Positions 1-8,150 are shown, counted from the stretch's first letter. The stretch: DNA of 35,946 nt from Flavobacterium frigoritolerans (GCF_025847275.1 NZ_JAOZEV010000025.1:1-35946); one strand, 5' to 3'. Notes: a model not told the origin generated them from the sequence alone. Numbers and translations: made by a program.

Positions 1-90
1 AAACTCCCTAGCCCTGATAGTAGCGGAAATCCTTGTCCTTTTTCCTTTAAAAAGGACAAGATTGAAGCGAATAGCAGGAATAGCTCCTAA
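1..90 (+). repeat. Flavobacterial structured repeat, copy 1 (Flavo-1-like)
   Basis: The element has the layout GCCCTGATAGTAGCGG, a central hairpin, then AGCGAATAGCAGG and AGCTCC. The hairpin is a perfect 12-bp stem (32-43 with 49-60, loop 44-48). The same layout recurs at 200-302 and, inverted, at 30584-30670. From memory this resembles the Flavo-1 RNA motif of Flavobacteria; the name is a recollection, while the repeat itself is seen directly. Confidence 0.6.
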
Positions 91-148
91 AAAAAACTCC
101 TCCTATATAGTATAGTCGAATATTGCACCTATATATAAGGACATAAAA

Positions 149-179
149 AAAGCGGCTACTATTATATAGTAGCCGCTTT
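149..179. terminator. Strong bidirectional hairpin
   Basis: A perfect 13-bp stem (149-161 with 167-179) with a 5-nt loop, GC-rich in the middle and flanked by A and T runs. It probably ends transcription of a gene lying left of the window and insulates thrS. Confidence 0.6.
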
Positions 180-199
180 AATATTTAAACCGAAATTAA

Positions 200-302
200 T
201 AAACCCCTAGCCCTGATAGAAGCCGAAATCCTTTTATGCCATGGTTCGGCACAAAAGATTGGAGCGAATAGCAGAATTAAGCTTCATATAAAATTCTACT
301 CC
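200..302 (+). repeat. Flavobacterial structured repeat, copy 2 (Flavo-1-like)
   Basis: Same layout as the first copy: CCCTAGCCCTGATAGAAGC, a central hairpin (CCTTTTATGCC near 230-240 pairing imperfectly with GGCACAAAAG near 248-257), then GGAGCGAATAGCAGAA and a CTCC-containing tail. The hairpin arms differ in sequence from copy 1 but still pair, so the structure rather than the sequence is what is kept. Confidence 0.6.
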
Positions 303-330
303 TATTAATACCAACTATTCATATATAAAA

Positions 331-396
331 TATAAACTACCCATTTATATAATGTAAACTACACATGTAAATAATATAAACTGTACATATATATTG
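331..396. repeat. Three imperfect 22-nt direct repeats upstream of thrS
   Basis: Units lie at 331-352, 353-374 and 375-396, each beginning TRTAAACT. Units 1 and 2 match at 18 of 22 positions, units 2 and 3 at 15 of 22. A 22-nt period is about two helical turns, and the array ends 20 nt before the thrS -7 box, so it could be a protein-binding array. Apart from this array and the two structured repeats, the 444 bases before thrS hold nothing else I can recognise. Confidence 0.4.
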
Positions 397-416
397 TATG
401 TATTTTTGTAATCCAC

Positions 417-424
417 TATATTTG
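417..424 (+). promoter_or_regulatory. Putative thrS -7 box (TATATTTG)
   Basis: Matches the Bacteroidota TAnnTTTG consensus 20 nt before the thrS start codon. I see no TTTG -33 element at the usual spacing. Confidence 0.45.
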
Positions 425-444
425 CATTCATAAAATTATAAACA

Positions 445-2391
445 ATGATTAAGATTACTTTGCCCGATGGGTCAGTTAGAGAGTTTGCTTCTGGCGTAAC
501 TCCTATGGAGGTTGCGAAAAGCATTAGTGAAGGATTTGCCCGAAACGTGATTTCGGCTTCTTTTAATGGTACAACTATTGAAACCGAAACTCCACTGACG
601 ACCGATGGTAGTCTTATTTTATATACATGGAATGACACTGAAGGTAAAAAAGCTTTTTGGCATTCGACTTCACACGTAATGGCTCAAGCTCTTGAGGAAC
701 TTTTCCCTGGAATTAAACTAACTCTAGGACCTGCAATCTCAAATGGTTTTTATTATGATGTTGATTTTGGCGACCAAAAAATAACTGACGCCGACTTTAA
801 AAAGATCGAAGACCGTGTTCTTGAAATTTCAAGAGGGAAACATGAATTTAAAATGCGTCCTGTAAGCAAAGCTGAAGCTTTAGAACTATATAAGGATAAC
901 GAATACAAAACTGAATTAATTTCTAACCTTGAAGACGGAACTATCACCTTCTGCGATCATGCTACTTTTACTGACTTATGTCGTGGTGGTCATATTCCTA
1001 ATACTGGAATCATCAAAGCGATGAAAGTGATGAGTGTTGCTGGTGCTTACTGGAGAGGTGATGAAAAAAATAAACAATTAACTCGTGTTTATGGAACTTC
1101 TTTCCCTAAACAAAAAGACTTAACTGAGTATTTAGAACTTCTTGAAGAAGCTAAACGTCGTGATCACCGTAAACTAGGTAAAGAACTTGAATTATTTGCT
1201 TTCTCTCAGAAAGTTGGACAAGGTTTGCCTTTATGGTTACCTAAAGGTGCTGCTTTGCGTGATAGATTAGAACAATTCTTGAAGAAAGCTCAGAAAAAAG
1301 CCGGTTACGAACAAGTAGTAACTCCTCATATTGGTCAAAAAGAATTATATGTAACTTCTGGTCACTATGCTAAATATGGCGCTGATAGCTTTCAGCCTAT
1401 TCATACTCCTGCTGAAGGAGAAGAGTTTTTATTGAAACCAATGAACTGCCCTCATCACTGCGAAATCTACAATGTAAGACCTTGGTCTTATAAAGATTTA
1501 CCGAAGCGTTATGCAGAATTTGGTACTGTTTACAGATACGAACAAAGTGGTGAATTACATGGTTTAACTCGTGTACGTGGCTTTACTCAAGATGACGCTC
1601 ATATTTTTTGTACTCCTGAACAATTGGACGAAGAGTTCAAGAAAGTAATTGACTTGGTTCTTTACGTATTTGGTTCTTTAGGTTTTGAAAACTTTACTGC
1701 TCAGATTTCTTTGCGTGATAAAGAAAACAGAGACAAGTATATTGGTAGCGATGAAAACTGGGAAAAAGCTGAGAATGCAATTATCAATGCTGCTGCCGAC
1801 AAAGGCTTAAACACTGTGGTTGAATATGGTGAAGCTGCTTTTTACGGCCCTAAACTAGATTTCATGGTAAAAGATGCCTTGGGAAGACAATGGCAACTAG
1901 GAACTATCCAAGTTGACTACAACTTACCTGAGCGTTTTGAACTTACTTATAAAGGAGCTGACAATGAATTACATAGACCTGTAATGATTCACCGTGCCCC
2001 TTTTGGTTCGATGGAACGCTTTATTGCAATTTTGCTAGAGCACACTGCAGGAAATTTCCCACTCTGGTTAATGCCTGAACAGGCTATAATCTTGTCTTTG
2101 AGCGAGAAATATGAAATATATGCTAAAAAAGTTTTAGATTTGCTAGAAAATCACGAAATTCGCGCCCTAATTGACAACAGAAGTGAGACTATAGGTAAGA
2201 AAATTAGAGATGCAGAAATGCAAAAATTACCGTTTATGCTGATTGTAGGTGAGGAAGAAGAGAAAAACGGTACTATTTCTATTCGCCGTCATGGTCAAGA
2301 AGGTAAAGGAAATATTACAGTTACAATTGAGGAATTTGTCGCAATTGTAGACGAAGAAATAAAAAAGACATTAAAAGTATTTACAGTTTAA
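445..2391 (+). CDS. thrS: Threonine--tRNA ligase
   Basis: Cytosolic class II aminoacyl-tRNA synthetase that charges tRNA-Thr. The 648 residues fit the usual full length (about 640). An N-terminal TGS domain (1-60) is followed by the editing domain with H73, H77, C179 and H183 (HxxxH plus CRGGH), which removes mischarged Ser. The catalytic core has motif 2 around RYEQSGELHGL (364-374) and motif 3 around HRAPFGSMERF (516-526). The zinc ligands C335, H386 and H516 are all present. The anticodon-binding domain fills about 545-640. The ATG follows a TATATTTG promoter box, and the gene heads the operon thrS-infC-rpmI-rplT, a conserved bacterial order. Confidence 0.98.
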   Translation: MIKITLPDGSVREFASGVTPMEVAKSISEGFARNVISASFNGTTIETETPLTTDGSLILYTWNDTEGKKAFWHSTSHVMAQALEELFPGIKLTLGPAISNGFYYDVDFGDQKITDADFKKIEDRVLEISRGKHEFKMRPVSKAEALELYKDNEYKTELISNLEDGTITFCDHATFTDLCRGGHIPNTGIIKAMKVMSVAGAYWRGDEKNKQLTRVYGTSFPKQKDLTEYLELLEEAKRRDHRKLGKELELFAFSQKVGQGLPLWLPKGAALRDRLEQFLKKAQKKAGYEQVVTPHIGQKELYVTSGHYAKYGADSFQPIHTPAEGEEFLLKPMNCPHHCEIYNVRPWSYKDLPKRYAEFGTVYRYEQSGELHGLTRVRGFTQDDAHIFCTPEQLDEEFKKVIDLVLYVFGSLGFENFTAQISLRDKENRDKYIGSDENWEKAENAIINAAADKGLNTVVEYGEAAFYGPKLDFMVKDALGRQWQLGTIQVDYNLPERFELTYKGADNELHRPVMIHRAPFGSMERFIAILLEHTAGNFPLWLMPEQAIILSLSEKYEIYAKKVLDLLENHEIRALIDNRSETIGKKIRDAEMQKLPFMLIVGEEEEKNGTISIRRHGQEGKGNITVTIEEFVAIVDEEIKKTLKVFTV

Positions 2392-2407
2392 CTTAAATTA
2401 TAAAGTC

Positions 2408-2962
2408 ATAGCAATAAGAAGCAACAGAGGTTACCAACCTCGCGTAGAAAAAAAAGATGCACACAGAATAAACAATCTTATTCGTGTTCCTGAGGTACGC
2501 CTTGTAGGCGAAAACATAGAGCCAGGTGTTTTTAAAATAGCCGAAGCTCTAAGATTAGCTGATCAATTTGAATTAGATCTAGTTGAGATTTCGCCAAATG
2601 CAGAGCCACCGGTTTGTAAAATCATGGATTACAAGAAATTTGTTTACGAACAAAAGAAACGTGATAAAGTCCTGAAAGCAAAATCGACTCAAGTTGTAGT
2701 GAAAGAAATTCGCTTTGGTCCTCAGACTGATGAGCATGATTATGAGTTTAAGAGAAAGAACGCTGAAAAATTCCTAAAAGAAGGTGCTAAATTAAAAGCA
2801 TTTGTATTCTTTAAAGGACGTTCTATTATCTATAAAGATCAAGGTCAGATTTTATTATTGAGATTAGCTACCGATCTTGAAGAGTATGGTAAAGTAGAAG
2901 CTATGCCTGTTCTGGAAGGAAAGAGAATGATTATGTTCATTGCTCCGAAGAAGAAAAAATAA
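2408..2962 (+). CDS. infC: Translation initiation factor IF-3, non-AUG start
   Basis: IF-3 binds the 30S subunit, prevents premature 50S joining and proofreads start codons. The first in-frame ATG (2624) would remove the entire N-terminal domain. Open in-frame codons continue upstream and encode conserved IF-3 sequence (RSNRGYQPRV, INNLIRVPEVRLVGENI, LVEISPNAEPPVCKIMDYKK). The best start is ATA at 2408, giving 184 residues, a normal IF-3 length; no ATG, GTG or TTG fits there. A rare start codon suits known IF-3 autoregulation, because the factor discriminates against non-standard codons (E. coli infC uses AUU). The C-terminal domain (KEIRFGPQTDEHDYEFK onward) is complete. The start is 16 nt after thrS. 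Confidence 0.93.
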   Translation: MAIRSNRGYQPRVEKKDAHRINNLIRVPEVRLVGENIEPGVFKIAEALRLADQFELDLVEISPNAEPPVCKIMDYKKFVYEQKKRDKVLKAKSTQVVVKEIRFGPQTDEHDYEFKRKNAEKFLKEGAKLKAFVFFKGRSIIYKDQGQILLLRLATDLEEYGKVEAMPVLEGKRMIMFIAPKKKK

Positions 2963-2964
2963 AT

Positions 2965-3022
2965 TCAGTTTACAGTTTCAGTATTCAGTTTTACAACTTT
3001 AAACTTGAAACCTTAAACTTGA
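2965..3022. repeat. Low-complexity spacer repeat (CAGTTT / AAACTTGAAAC)
   Basis: The infC-rpmI spacer holds iterations of CAGTTT followed by AAACTTGAAACCTTAAACTT. Similar AAACTTGAAAC iterations occur in the tgt-lptG spacer (29332-29360). Function is unknown; it looks like a family of intergenic simple repeats. Confidence 0.35.
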
Positions 3023-3065
3023 TGATAAGATAAGTAAGTAAGAATAAATTAAAACACTAGGAAAA

Positions 3066-3263
3066 ATGCCTAAAATGAAAACAAAATCTAGCGCCAAGAA
3101 ACGTTTTAAAGTTACTGGTTCTGGAAAGATTAAAAGAAAGCATGCTTTTAAAAGTCACATCTTGACTAAAAAATCTAAAAAACGTAAATTAGCTTTGACA
3201 CATTCAGCGTTAGTTCACAAAACAGATATGAAAAGCATCAAACAACAATTAAGAATTATCTAA
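3066..3263 (+). CDS. rpmI: 50S ribosomal protein L35
   Basis: A very basic protein of 65 residues, the normal L35 length, with the typical N-terminus MPKMKTKSSAKKRFKVTGSG and a following KRKHAFKSHILTKKSKKRK segment. It is a structural component of the large ribosomal subunit. It lies between infC and rplT as in most bacteria, 103 nt after infC and 100 nt before rplT. Confidence 0.97.
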   Translation: MPKMKTKSSAKKRFKVTGSGKIKRKHAFKSHILTKKSKKRKLALTHSALVHKTDMKSIKQQLRII

Positions 3264-3301
3264 TAATTCTTTAGGTTAAAACATTTAAAAATAACCTTGG
3301 A

Positions 3302-3346
3302 GTATGGCCAATAAGTTCCCTTGATTAAATTCGGGACGCCAGCTAC
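3302..3346 (+). promoter_or_regulatory. Possible structured leader before rplT
   Basis: In the rpmI-rplT spacer, GTATGGC (3302-3308) can pair with GCCA..TAC (3338-3341 and 3344-3346, two bases bulged). Inside, G-TCCC (3315, 3317-3320) can pair with GGGA-C (3333-3337). L20 autoregulates by binding leader RNA in other bacteria, so a leader here is reasonable, but I cannot show that this fold is conserved. Confidence 0.3.
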
Positions 3347-3363
3347 AAAAACACATAAAAATT

Positions 3364-3708
3364 ATGCCAAGATCAGTAAATTCAGTTGCTAAAAGAGCAA
3401 GAAGAAAAAAGATAATGAAGCAAGCCAAAGGTTTCTTTGGTAGACGTAAAAACGTTTGGACAGTTGCTAAAAATGCGGTAGAGAAAGCAATGTGCTACGC
3501 TTACCGTGATAGAAAAGTGAATAAAAGAAATTTCCGTGCATTATGGATTCAACGTATCAACGCTGGAGCTAGATTGGAAGGAATGTCTTATTCTCAATTC
3601 ATGGGGAAAGTAAAAGCTAACGGAATCGAATTGAACCGTAAAGTTCTTGCAGATTTAGCTATGAATCACCCTGAAGCTTTCAAAGCAGTACTTAATAAAG
3701 TAAAATAA
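3364..3708 (+). CDS. rplT: 50S ribosomal protein L20
   Basis: Early-assembly large-subunit protein of 114 residues, a normal length. The basic N-terminal helix (SVNSVAKRARRKKIMKQAKGF) and the globular C-terminal half (RALWIQRINAGARLEGMSYSQF) are typical of L20. It is the last gene of the thrS operon and is followed after about 40 nt by a strong terminator. In other bacteria L20 represses rpmI-rplT translation. Confidence 0.97.
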   Translation: MPRSVNSVAKRARRKKIMKQAKGFFGRRKNVWTVAKNAVEKAMCYAYRDRKVNKRNFRALWIQRINAGARLEGMSYSQFMGKVKANGIELNRKVLADLAMNHPEAFKAVLNKVK

Positions 3709-3745
3709 ACGTTTTATAAACACAATTTAGATTACTTACTTATAT

Positions 3746-3780
3746 AAAAACCCAATCTTTCGATTGGGTTTTTTGTTTTT
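3746..3780 (+). terminator. Rho-independent terminator of thrS-rplT
   Basis: AAAAACCCAATC (3746-3757) pairs with GATTGGGTTTTT (3762-3773), loop TTTC, followed by a T-rich tract to 3780. Confidence 0.9.
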
Positions 3781-3811
3781 AGTTCATTAACAATAAGACA
3801 CTATTTAGCTC

Positions 3812-4846
3812 CTATTTATCTCTAACGACTTTTGCAACAAAAGAAGATACTACTTTTGTATCTGTATCATCCTTGATCACATATATTCCTAATATATTAT
3901 TTTTGTATGCTGTGTTAGCACTTGTAATGCTTGAACCTGGAAACTCAATATCTATCCAATTTGCTTCTCCAAATGATCCATCTGAATTTCGACTAACTGA
4001 AACGAAAGATGCTCCATTACTATCTCCATTTAAAGTTATCCAATCTGCTGGCATGTTATATCCGTTATCTTTAGAACCTGTAATTCCTTCAAAATGGGTA
4101 ATTATTGATAAAGCTGTTTCATTTTGATAACTAAATGATTTTAAATTACTAATCTTTTTAGTTTTACCATTATAATCTACAAGAAAAGCTTGGCTTAATT
4201 TTCCCAACTTGTGGCTTGAATAACCTCCTGCCAATGTATAGCTATCTTCACCATTATACCAAATCCCATACAAAGTATTGGTTATCGAATCTGGTAACTT
4301 AAATTCTGTGTATTCTTTGGTTGCTATATCATATAGAAATGCATACCCATTTTTATCATTCTCTACATCATAATTTCCAACTGCAATTCCCCCCATAATA
4401 CTATGAACAAAAACGTTATTTGTATTTCCATTGTTTGGTGATATTCTGATCCAAGTTCCTGATCCATCCAAAGGTCCTTCATAATAAAACCCAAGGTTTC
4501 CACTTGGTACTCCTCCCGTAGTTGTTGAAATTTTATAAGAACCAACAATTTGTATAGATCCGTCTGGTCCATTATTAGGCCCATAACATGAAGTATTGGT
4601 AACTATCTCTGATGCTGTACTTGGAAAATTAACAACATGCCATTTTCCATTGCTACCATTTCCAATTAACTTTCCTTCATAAATTAACCCTTGAACAATA
4701 TTATTCTCTCCGAGTAAACTAGCTGTGATATATACATTTTCTGAGTCGGAAACTCCTCTTATTCCTTGTATCGTCGTTTGCCCAGCTGGATTATTAAAAT
4801 CCATATAACTCACTGCATTAACTTCTAGATTTAGATTTTGTGCCAT
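3812..4846 (-). CDS. Repeat-rich beta-propeller-like protein of unknown function
   Basis: 344 residues, not recognised by name. It has no signal peptide (start MAQNLNLEVNAVSYMDF) and no membrane segment. Weakly repeated blade-like segments recur: GLIYEGKL..GKWHVVNFP, GFYYEGPL..GTWIRISPN, GYAFLYDIATKEYTEFKLP, QAFLVDYNGKTKKISNL. Each has a hydrophobic strand, a G/D turn and a second strand, which suggests a beta-propeller or similar all-beta fold. It lies 61 nt downstream of the sulfatase on the same strand and is probably co-transcribed, so a shared role is likely but unproven. Gly, Asn and Ser are abundant. The fold is inferred by eye only. Confidence 0.75.
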   Translation of the reverse strand: MAQNLNLEVNAVSYMDFNNPAGQTTIQGIRGVSDSENVYITASLLGENNIVQGLIYEGKLIGNGSNGKWHVVNFPSTASEIVTNTSCYGPNNGPDGSIQIVGSYKISTTTGGVPSGNLGFYYEGPLDGSGTWIRISPNNGNTNNVFVHSIMGGIAVGNYDVENDKNGYAFLYDIATKEYTEFKLPDSITNTLYGIWYNGEDSYTLAGGYSSHKLGKLSQAFLVDYNGKTKKISNLKSFSYQNETALSIITHFEGITGSKDNGYNMPADWITLNGDSNGASFVSVSRNSDGSFGEANWIDIEFPGSSITSANTAYKNNILGIYVIKDDTDTKVVSSFVAKVVRDK

Positions 4847-4907
4847 AATGTTTTTGTTAGATTATTAATCAGTTTGCCTTTTTACATTACTATGTCATTA
4901 ATAATCT

Positions 4908-6443
4908 TTAATTGAATTTTACTGTATTAAAGACATCTGTCGGAGCATTTACCCAGAGTTTGTCTACCTCGAGCTGATGTAATTGCTCTTCTAATTCCAT
5001 TCTTATTTCACTATACCCAGGATCGTAAGCTAGATTGGTAATTTCTAACGGATCATTTACTAAATCGTATAGCTCGTACTGTTTGAAATATGCACTTGAT
5101 GCATCGAAGTAATAATCGAATTTCCATTTTTCTGTTCTAATACAGCGAATGCGATTAGCGGCTTTTACAATTGCCCAATTACTATTTGATCCTGCCTTAA
5201 TATCATCGTAAGTAAACAAAATACTATGCTGAACTGCTGTACCAGTATCCATTACAGGTAGTAAACTGGTTCCAGCAAGTCCTATAGGTGGATTTGACAC
5301 ATTAGCAATATCAATAAAAGTGGGCATAATATCTACCAATGTAGCTAGTGCCATTGATTGCTTTATACTATGGTCTTTAAATATAATAGGATTTGAAATT
5401 ACTAGTGGAACTCGTAATGCTTCTTCATATGCAACAAACGTTTTCTGACGTAATCCTCCATGGGCAAGCCCCATTTCTCCATGGTCTGATGTTAGAGTGA
5501 CAATTGTTGAGTCTGCTAATTTCTTTCCATTTTCATCCTCCTCGTATAATTCTTTGATGAGATATCCAATTTCTTTATCAACTTGACTTAACAAATTTCC
5601 ATAAAAATTAATATAATTCAGTTTTTCTTCAGAAGTAGCTATAGCTCCCAAACTTAAAGCCATATTAATCAATATTTGTTCTTGCGCCATTGGCTTTTTG
5701 TTTTCGAGTAAATTTTCATTTACTGTAGCTGGAAGTTCAATCTCTCTTCCTAACCAACTATCTGGATAATATCCTGAAGTAGCAGCTGATTTTGGATATG
5801 CCAAAACATCATGAGGATTTACTAGTGAAAGGATTAAGCAGTATGGTTTATATTTTCCAGCAGCTCTTTTTATCTTTACTTCTTTCAAATATTGTATCGC
5901 TTCTGCTGTATATCTGGCATCATGATTAGCATAACCTCCCCCAAAATTAAGTGGATTAACATCTTCACCTGCATCTGGAGCAATCCAACCCATTGCACCA
6001 TATAACGAAATATCCGCAGCTGTTAAGTTTTCATAATTCGTTTTAGTTCCATTAGGTGCAACTCCTTTGCTCATATGCCATTTACCTCTGTATTGTACAT
6101 CGTAACCATCAGCCCAAAGCACATTCATTATATTTGGTAAAGTATTATCCAATGTTGGCTCTTGCGGTGATAAAAGTCCTCCTTCTGTTAGAGTCTGACT
6201 TACTCCATGTTTTGCGGGATATGTCCCTGTAAATAATGTTGCCCGACTTGGAGAACACATGCATGTATTACAAAATGCTCTATCAAAACTAAATCCATTC
6301 TCTTTAAGAAATGTAAGAGTTGGAAGATTTTTCTCTTCCCATCCTGGTGGAAAATGTTGTGTTGCACGTTGCTCATCTGTAATAATTAGAACCATGTCTG
6401 GCTGCTTGCCAATTTTTTGGTTAAGTTTTTCTTTTAAGTCCAT
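4908..6443 (-). CDS. Cys-type sulfatase without signal peptide
   Basis: Alkaline-phosphatase-superfamily sulfatase, 511 residues, hydrolysing sulfate esters after conversion of the active Cys to formylglycine. The signature is C63-S-P-S-R67, followed by ATLFTG. Other expected active-site residues are present: D23 (with E24 where many sulfatases have a second Asp), K121 and H123 (GKWHMSKG), H211 (VNPHD), D320-H321 (TSDHGEMG) and K334. Unlike most flavobacterial polysaccharide sulfatases, there is no signal peptide; the chain starts MDLKEKLNQKIGKQPDMVLI. A cytosolic substrate is therefore likely. The substrate cannot be told from sequence, and no formylglycine-generating enzyme lies in the window. 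It is first in a two-gene unit with the repeat-rich protein. Confidence 0.93.
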   Translation of the reverse strand: MDLKEKLNQKIGKQPDMVLIITDEQRATQHFPPGWEEKNLPTLTFLKENGFSFDRAFCNTCMCSPSRATLFTGTYPAKHGVSQTLTEGGLLSPQEPTLDNTLPNIMNVLWADGYDVQYRGKWHMSKGVAPNGTKTNYENLTAADISLYGAMGWIAPDAGEDVNPLNFGGGYANHDARYTAEAIQYLKEVKIKRAAGKYKPYCLILSLVNPHDVLAYPKSAATSGYYPDSWLGREIELPATVNENLLENKKPMAQEQILINMALSLGAIATSEEKLNYINFYGNLLSQVDKEIGYLIKELYEEDENGKKLADSTIVTLTSDHGEMGLAHGGLRQKTFVAYEEALRVPLVISNPIIFKDHSIKQSMALATLVDIMPTFIDIANVSNPPIGLAGTSLLPVMDTGTAVQHSILFTYDDIKAGSNSNWAIVKAANRIRCIRTEKWKFDYYFDASSAYFKQYELYDLVNDPLEITNLAYDPGYSEIRMELEEQLHQLEVDKLWVNAPTDVFNTVKFN

Positions 6444-6483
6444 TGCTTCTTGTTTAAATTATTAAATAAAAAATGCAATTATC

Positions 6484-6504
6484 TATGTACCTCTTTGGTA
6501 CATA
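6484..6504 (-). promoter_or_regulatory. Perfect inverted repeat upstream of the sulfatase gene
   Basis: TATGTACC (6484-6491) and GGTACATA (6497-6504) are perfect 8-bp arms around a 5-nt spacer, 41 nt before the sulfatase start. It looks like an operator; the cognate regulator is not obvious in the window. Confidence 0.4.
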
Positions 6505-6864
6505 CTATTTATCAATTGGGAATGATCTAAAAATAGTTGTTTTTGGAACTTTCTTAAAATTCAGCAGCTACAGTTCTACTATTGTGGCATTTCTTTAAAC
6601 TCAATTTATCATACAATAACTTCATTTTTCAATCGACCATATTCACACAGAAATTAAGTCTATTTAAACCTGAACGTTTTAAAACTTTTGATTTACTCAA
6701 AAAAAAAAACAATTATAGAATTGACAAATGGAGCTTATTATCCTATAGGAATCAAGAATAAAGTAACAATAATAAAACAATATCAATTAGCGTATAAACA
6801 CCTGTTTTACAATTAAATACAATCAAACACATTAGATTTAACCAAAATATATTTATACAAAAAA
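6505..6864. other. Intergenic region without a recognisable gene
   Basis: Between the operator-like palindrome and the terminator at 6865 the sequence is very AT-rich with short A and T runs. All reading frames are broken and I see no RNA gene. Confidence 0.6.
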
Positions 6865-6882
6865 ACCAATCTTACGATTGGT
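6865..6882 (-). terminator. Terminator of the 300-residue membrane protein gene
   Basis: ACCAATC (6865-6871) pairs with GATTGGT (6876-6882), loop TTAC. Read on the minus strand it is followed by a run of T, so it ends the gene whose stop is at 6934. Confidence 0.75.
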
Positions 6883-6933
6883 CCTTTTTGTAACTAGGCT
6901 AGCAATAGAACACTATAAATCAACAGTTTAGTT

Positions 6934-7833
6934 CTATTTATTTTTTAAGATATGCCTGTCGATTATATAGGGCGTGATTGACTTTAATGTCTTTCCTGTT
7001 TCTGGATGCAATCCTGGAGCTGTAAAATACTCATAACTTCCATCGAATGACTTTCCATACCAAATACATGGTTTTCCCATTTTAAAAAAACTTGTTGTAT
7101 CGCAAGCCTTTATTTTTTTAAAGTTTGAAATTAAACTTTCGTCCTTCTTCGTAACTATAGGATTGAATAATGTCATTGTATTAGAAACCTTTTCGCAAGG
7201 TACTTCCTCATAGTGATCCTTGTTCCAAACCATACAATTTTCTTCATCATTAAAACTCCAAATTGCAAATAATCCTGCAAGTACAAGGAGCCCTGCCAAT
7301 ATTACCAGGTAAGGATTCTTACTATTCTTTTTAGTTTTTAATGTTGAATTATTAAGTTCTCCAACAAAAGGTTGAGCATGAACCTCTACATCTTCAGATA
7401 ATAATTCTTTCTCTACTTCAATAGGTATTGATATTTCAGTTAAACCAGAATTAGGTGTATTTATAACCAATTCTTCTTTTAAAAACCTACTATATGGTCT
7501 CTTCTCAAAATCTACTAAAACGGCTGCTAATTCAATTCTTGCAGGATTATCCGATTCTGTTTCTCCTGTTAAGAAAGATATGACAGGTCGGAATCTGGAA
7601 ATTTCAAATCTCTCAATAACTCTTCTTAAATCTTCCCCCTCTTTGGCATTTAGAAATACTCTAAATGCATTTTCATCATTTATTGACAATGATTTATCAA
7701 AAAGAATCAAACATAAATTACGCAATTGTGCTGGTGAAGGATTCAATAAAATCCCCGTAGGTTCTACCAATTTAAAAGATTGATATTTTGTTTTTACACC
7801 ACTTTTATATTCTTCAAAAGTAATTCTACTCAT
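6934..7833 (-). CDS. Single-pass membrane protein of unknown function
   Basis: About 299 residues (start at MSRITFEEYK; an ATG two codons upstream at 7839 is also possible). I recognise no named family. A soluble N-terminal part of about 170 residues contains LLNPSPAQLRNLCLILFDK, an RVIERFEISRFRPVISFLTGE segment and VDFEKRPYSRFLKEE. One membrane helix follows (NPYLVILAGLLVLAGLFAIW), then an external-type domain of about 95 residues with four Cys (ENCMVW, VPCEKV, KACDTTS, KPCIWY) that could form disulfides. This implies N-in/C-out topology. It is a single gene with its own terminator, divergent from the lipoprotein gene at 8188. Confidence 0.85.
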   Translation of the reverse strand: MSRITFEEYKSGVKTKYQSFKLVEPTGILLNPSPAQLRNLCLILFDKSLSINDENAFRVFLNAKEGEDLRRVIERFEISRFRPVISFLTGETESDNPARIELAAVLVDFEKRPYSRFLKEELVINTPNSGLTEISIPIEVEKELLSEDVEVHAQPFVGELNNSTLKTKKNSKNPYLVILAGLLVLAGLFAIWSFNDEENCMVWNKDHYEEVPCEKVSNTMTLFNPIVTKKDESLISNFKKIKACDTTSFFKMGKPCIWYGKSFDGSYEYFTAPGLHPETGKTLKSITPYIIDRHILKNK

Positions 7834-8004
7834 AAGCATTTATCGGAATTGTTAAACATTTTGCAGCAATCAACAGAATTATCAGCATTACTGGAATTCC
7901 ATCTCAACACCCCGCCAAAACTGATATTTCTTTGCCTCGGAATTAGTTACCGGTTTAATCTGCAGGTTAAAACAAATGTACAAAACTACTTCTTTAAAAA
8001 AGTG

Positions 8005-8020
8005 CGTGAATCCGTAAGAC
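8005..8020 (-). promoter_or_regulatory. Degenerate copy of the TTACGGATTTCCGTAA operator
   Basis: On the plus strand it reads GTGCGTGAATCCGTAA and matches TTACGGAAATCCGTAA at 12 of 16 positions; the half-site AATCCGTAA is intact. It lies upstream of the lipoprotein-kinase-regulator genes, which suggests autoregulation. Unlike the two other copies, it has no clear TAnnTTTG box about 21 nt downstream. Confidence 0.35.
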
Positions 8021-8133
8021 CGAGTTTATTCGGGAAGTATAGATAAGATCATACTGTTTCACACACTTCACTTCCCAAGAAAAAAATCTAAAAAAAGCAA
8101 TCCGCAAAGTGCGGTTTGTAAATCAGCAAAAAT

Positions 8134-8150
8134 TTCGATTTCAAATCGAA
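8134..8150. promoter_or_regulatory. Perfect palindrome upstream of the lipoprotein gene
   Basis: TTCGATTT (8134-8141) and AAATCGAA (8143-8150) are perfect 8-bp arms around one base, 38 nt before the ATG at 8188. It is a candidate operator distinct from the CCGTAA-type site. Confidence 0.35.

Noticed and set aside
7780..8046. Plus-strand open frame of 88 codons overlapping the start of the membrane protein gene
   Set aside because: It begins inside an opposite-strand gene and has no recognisable protein character. Its 3' part lies in a region with operator-like sites.
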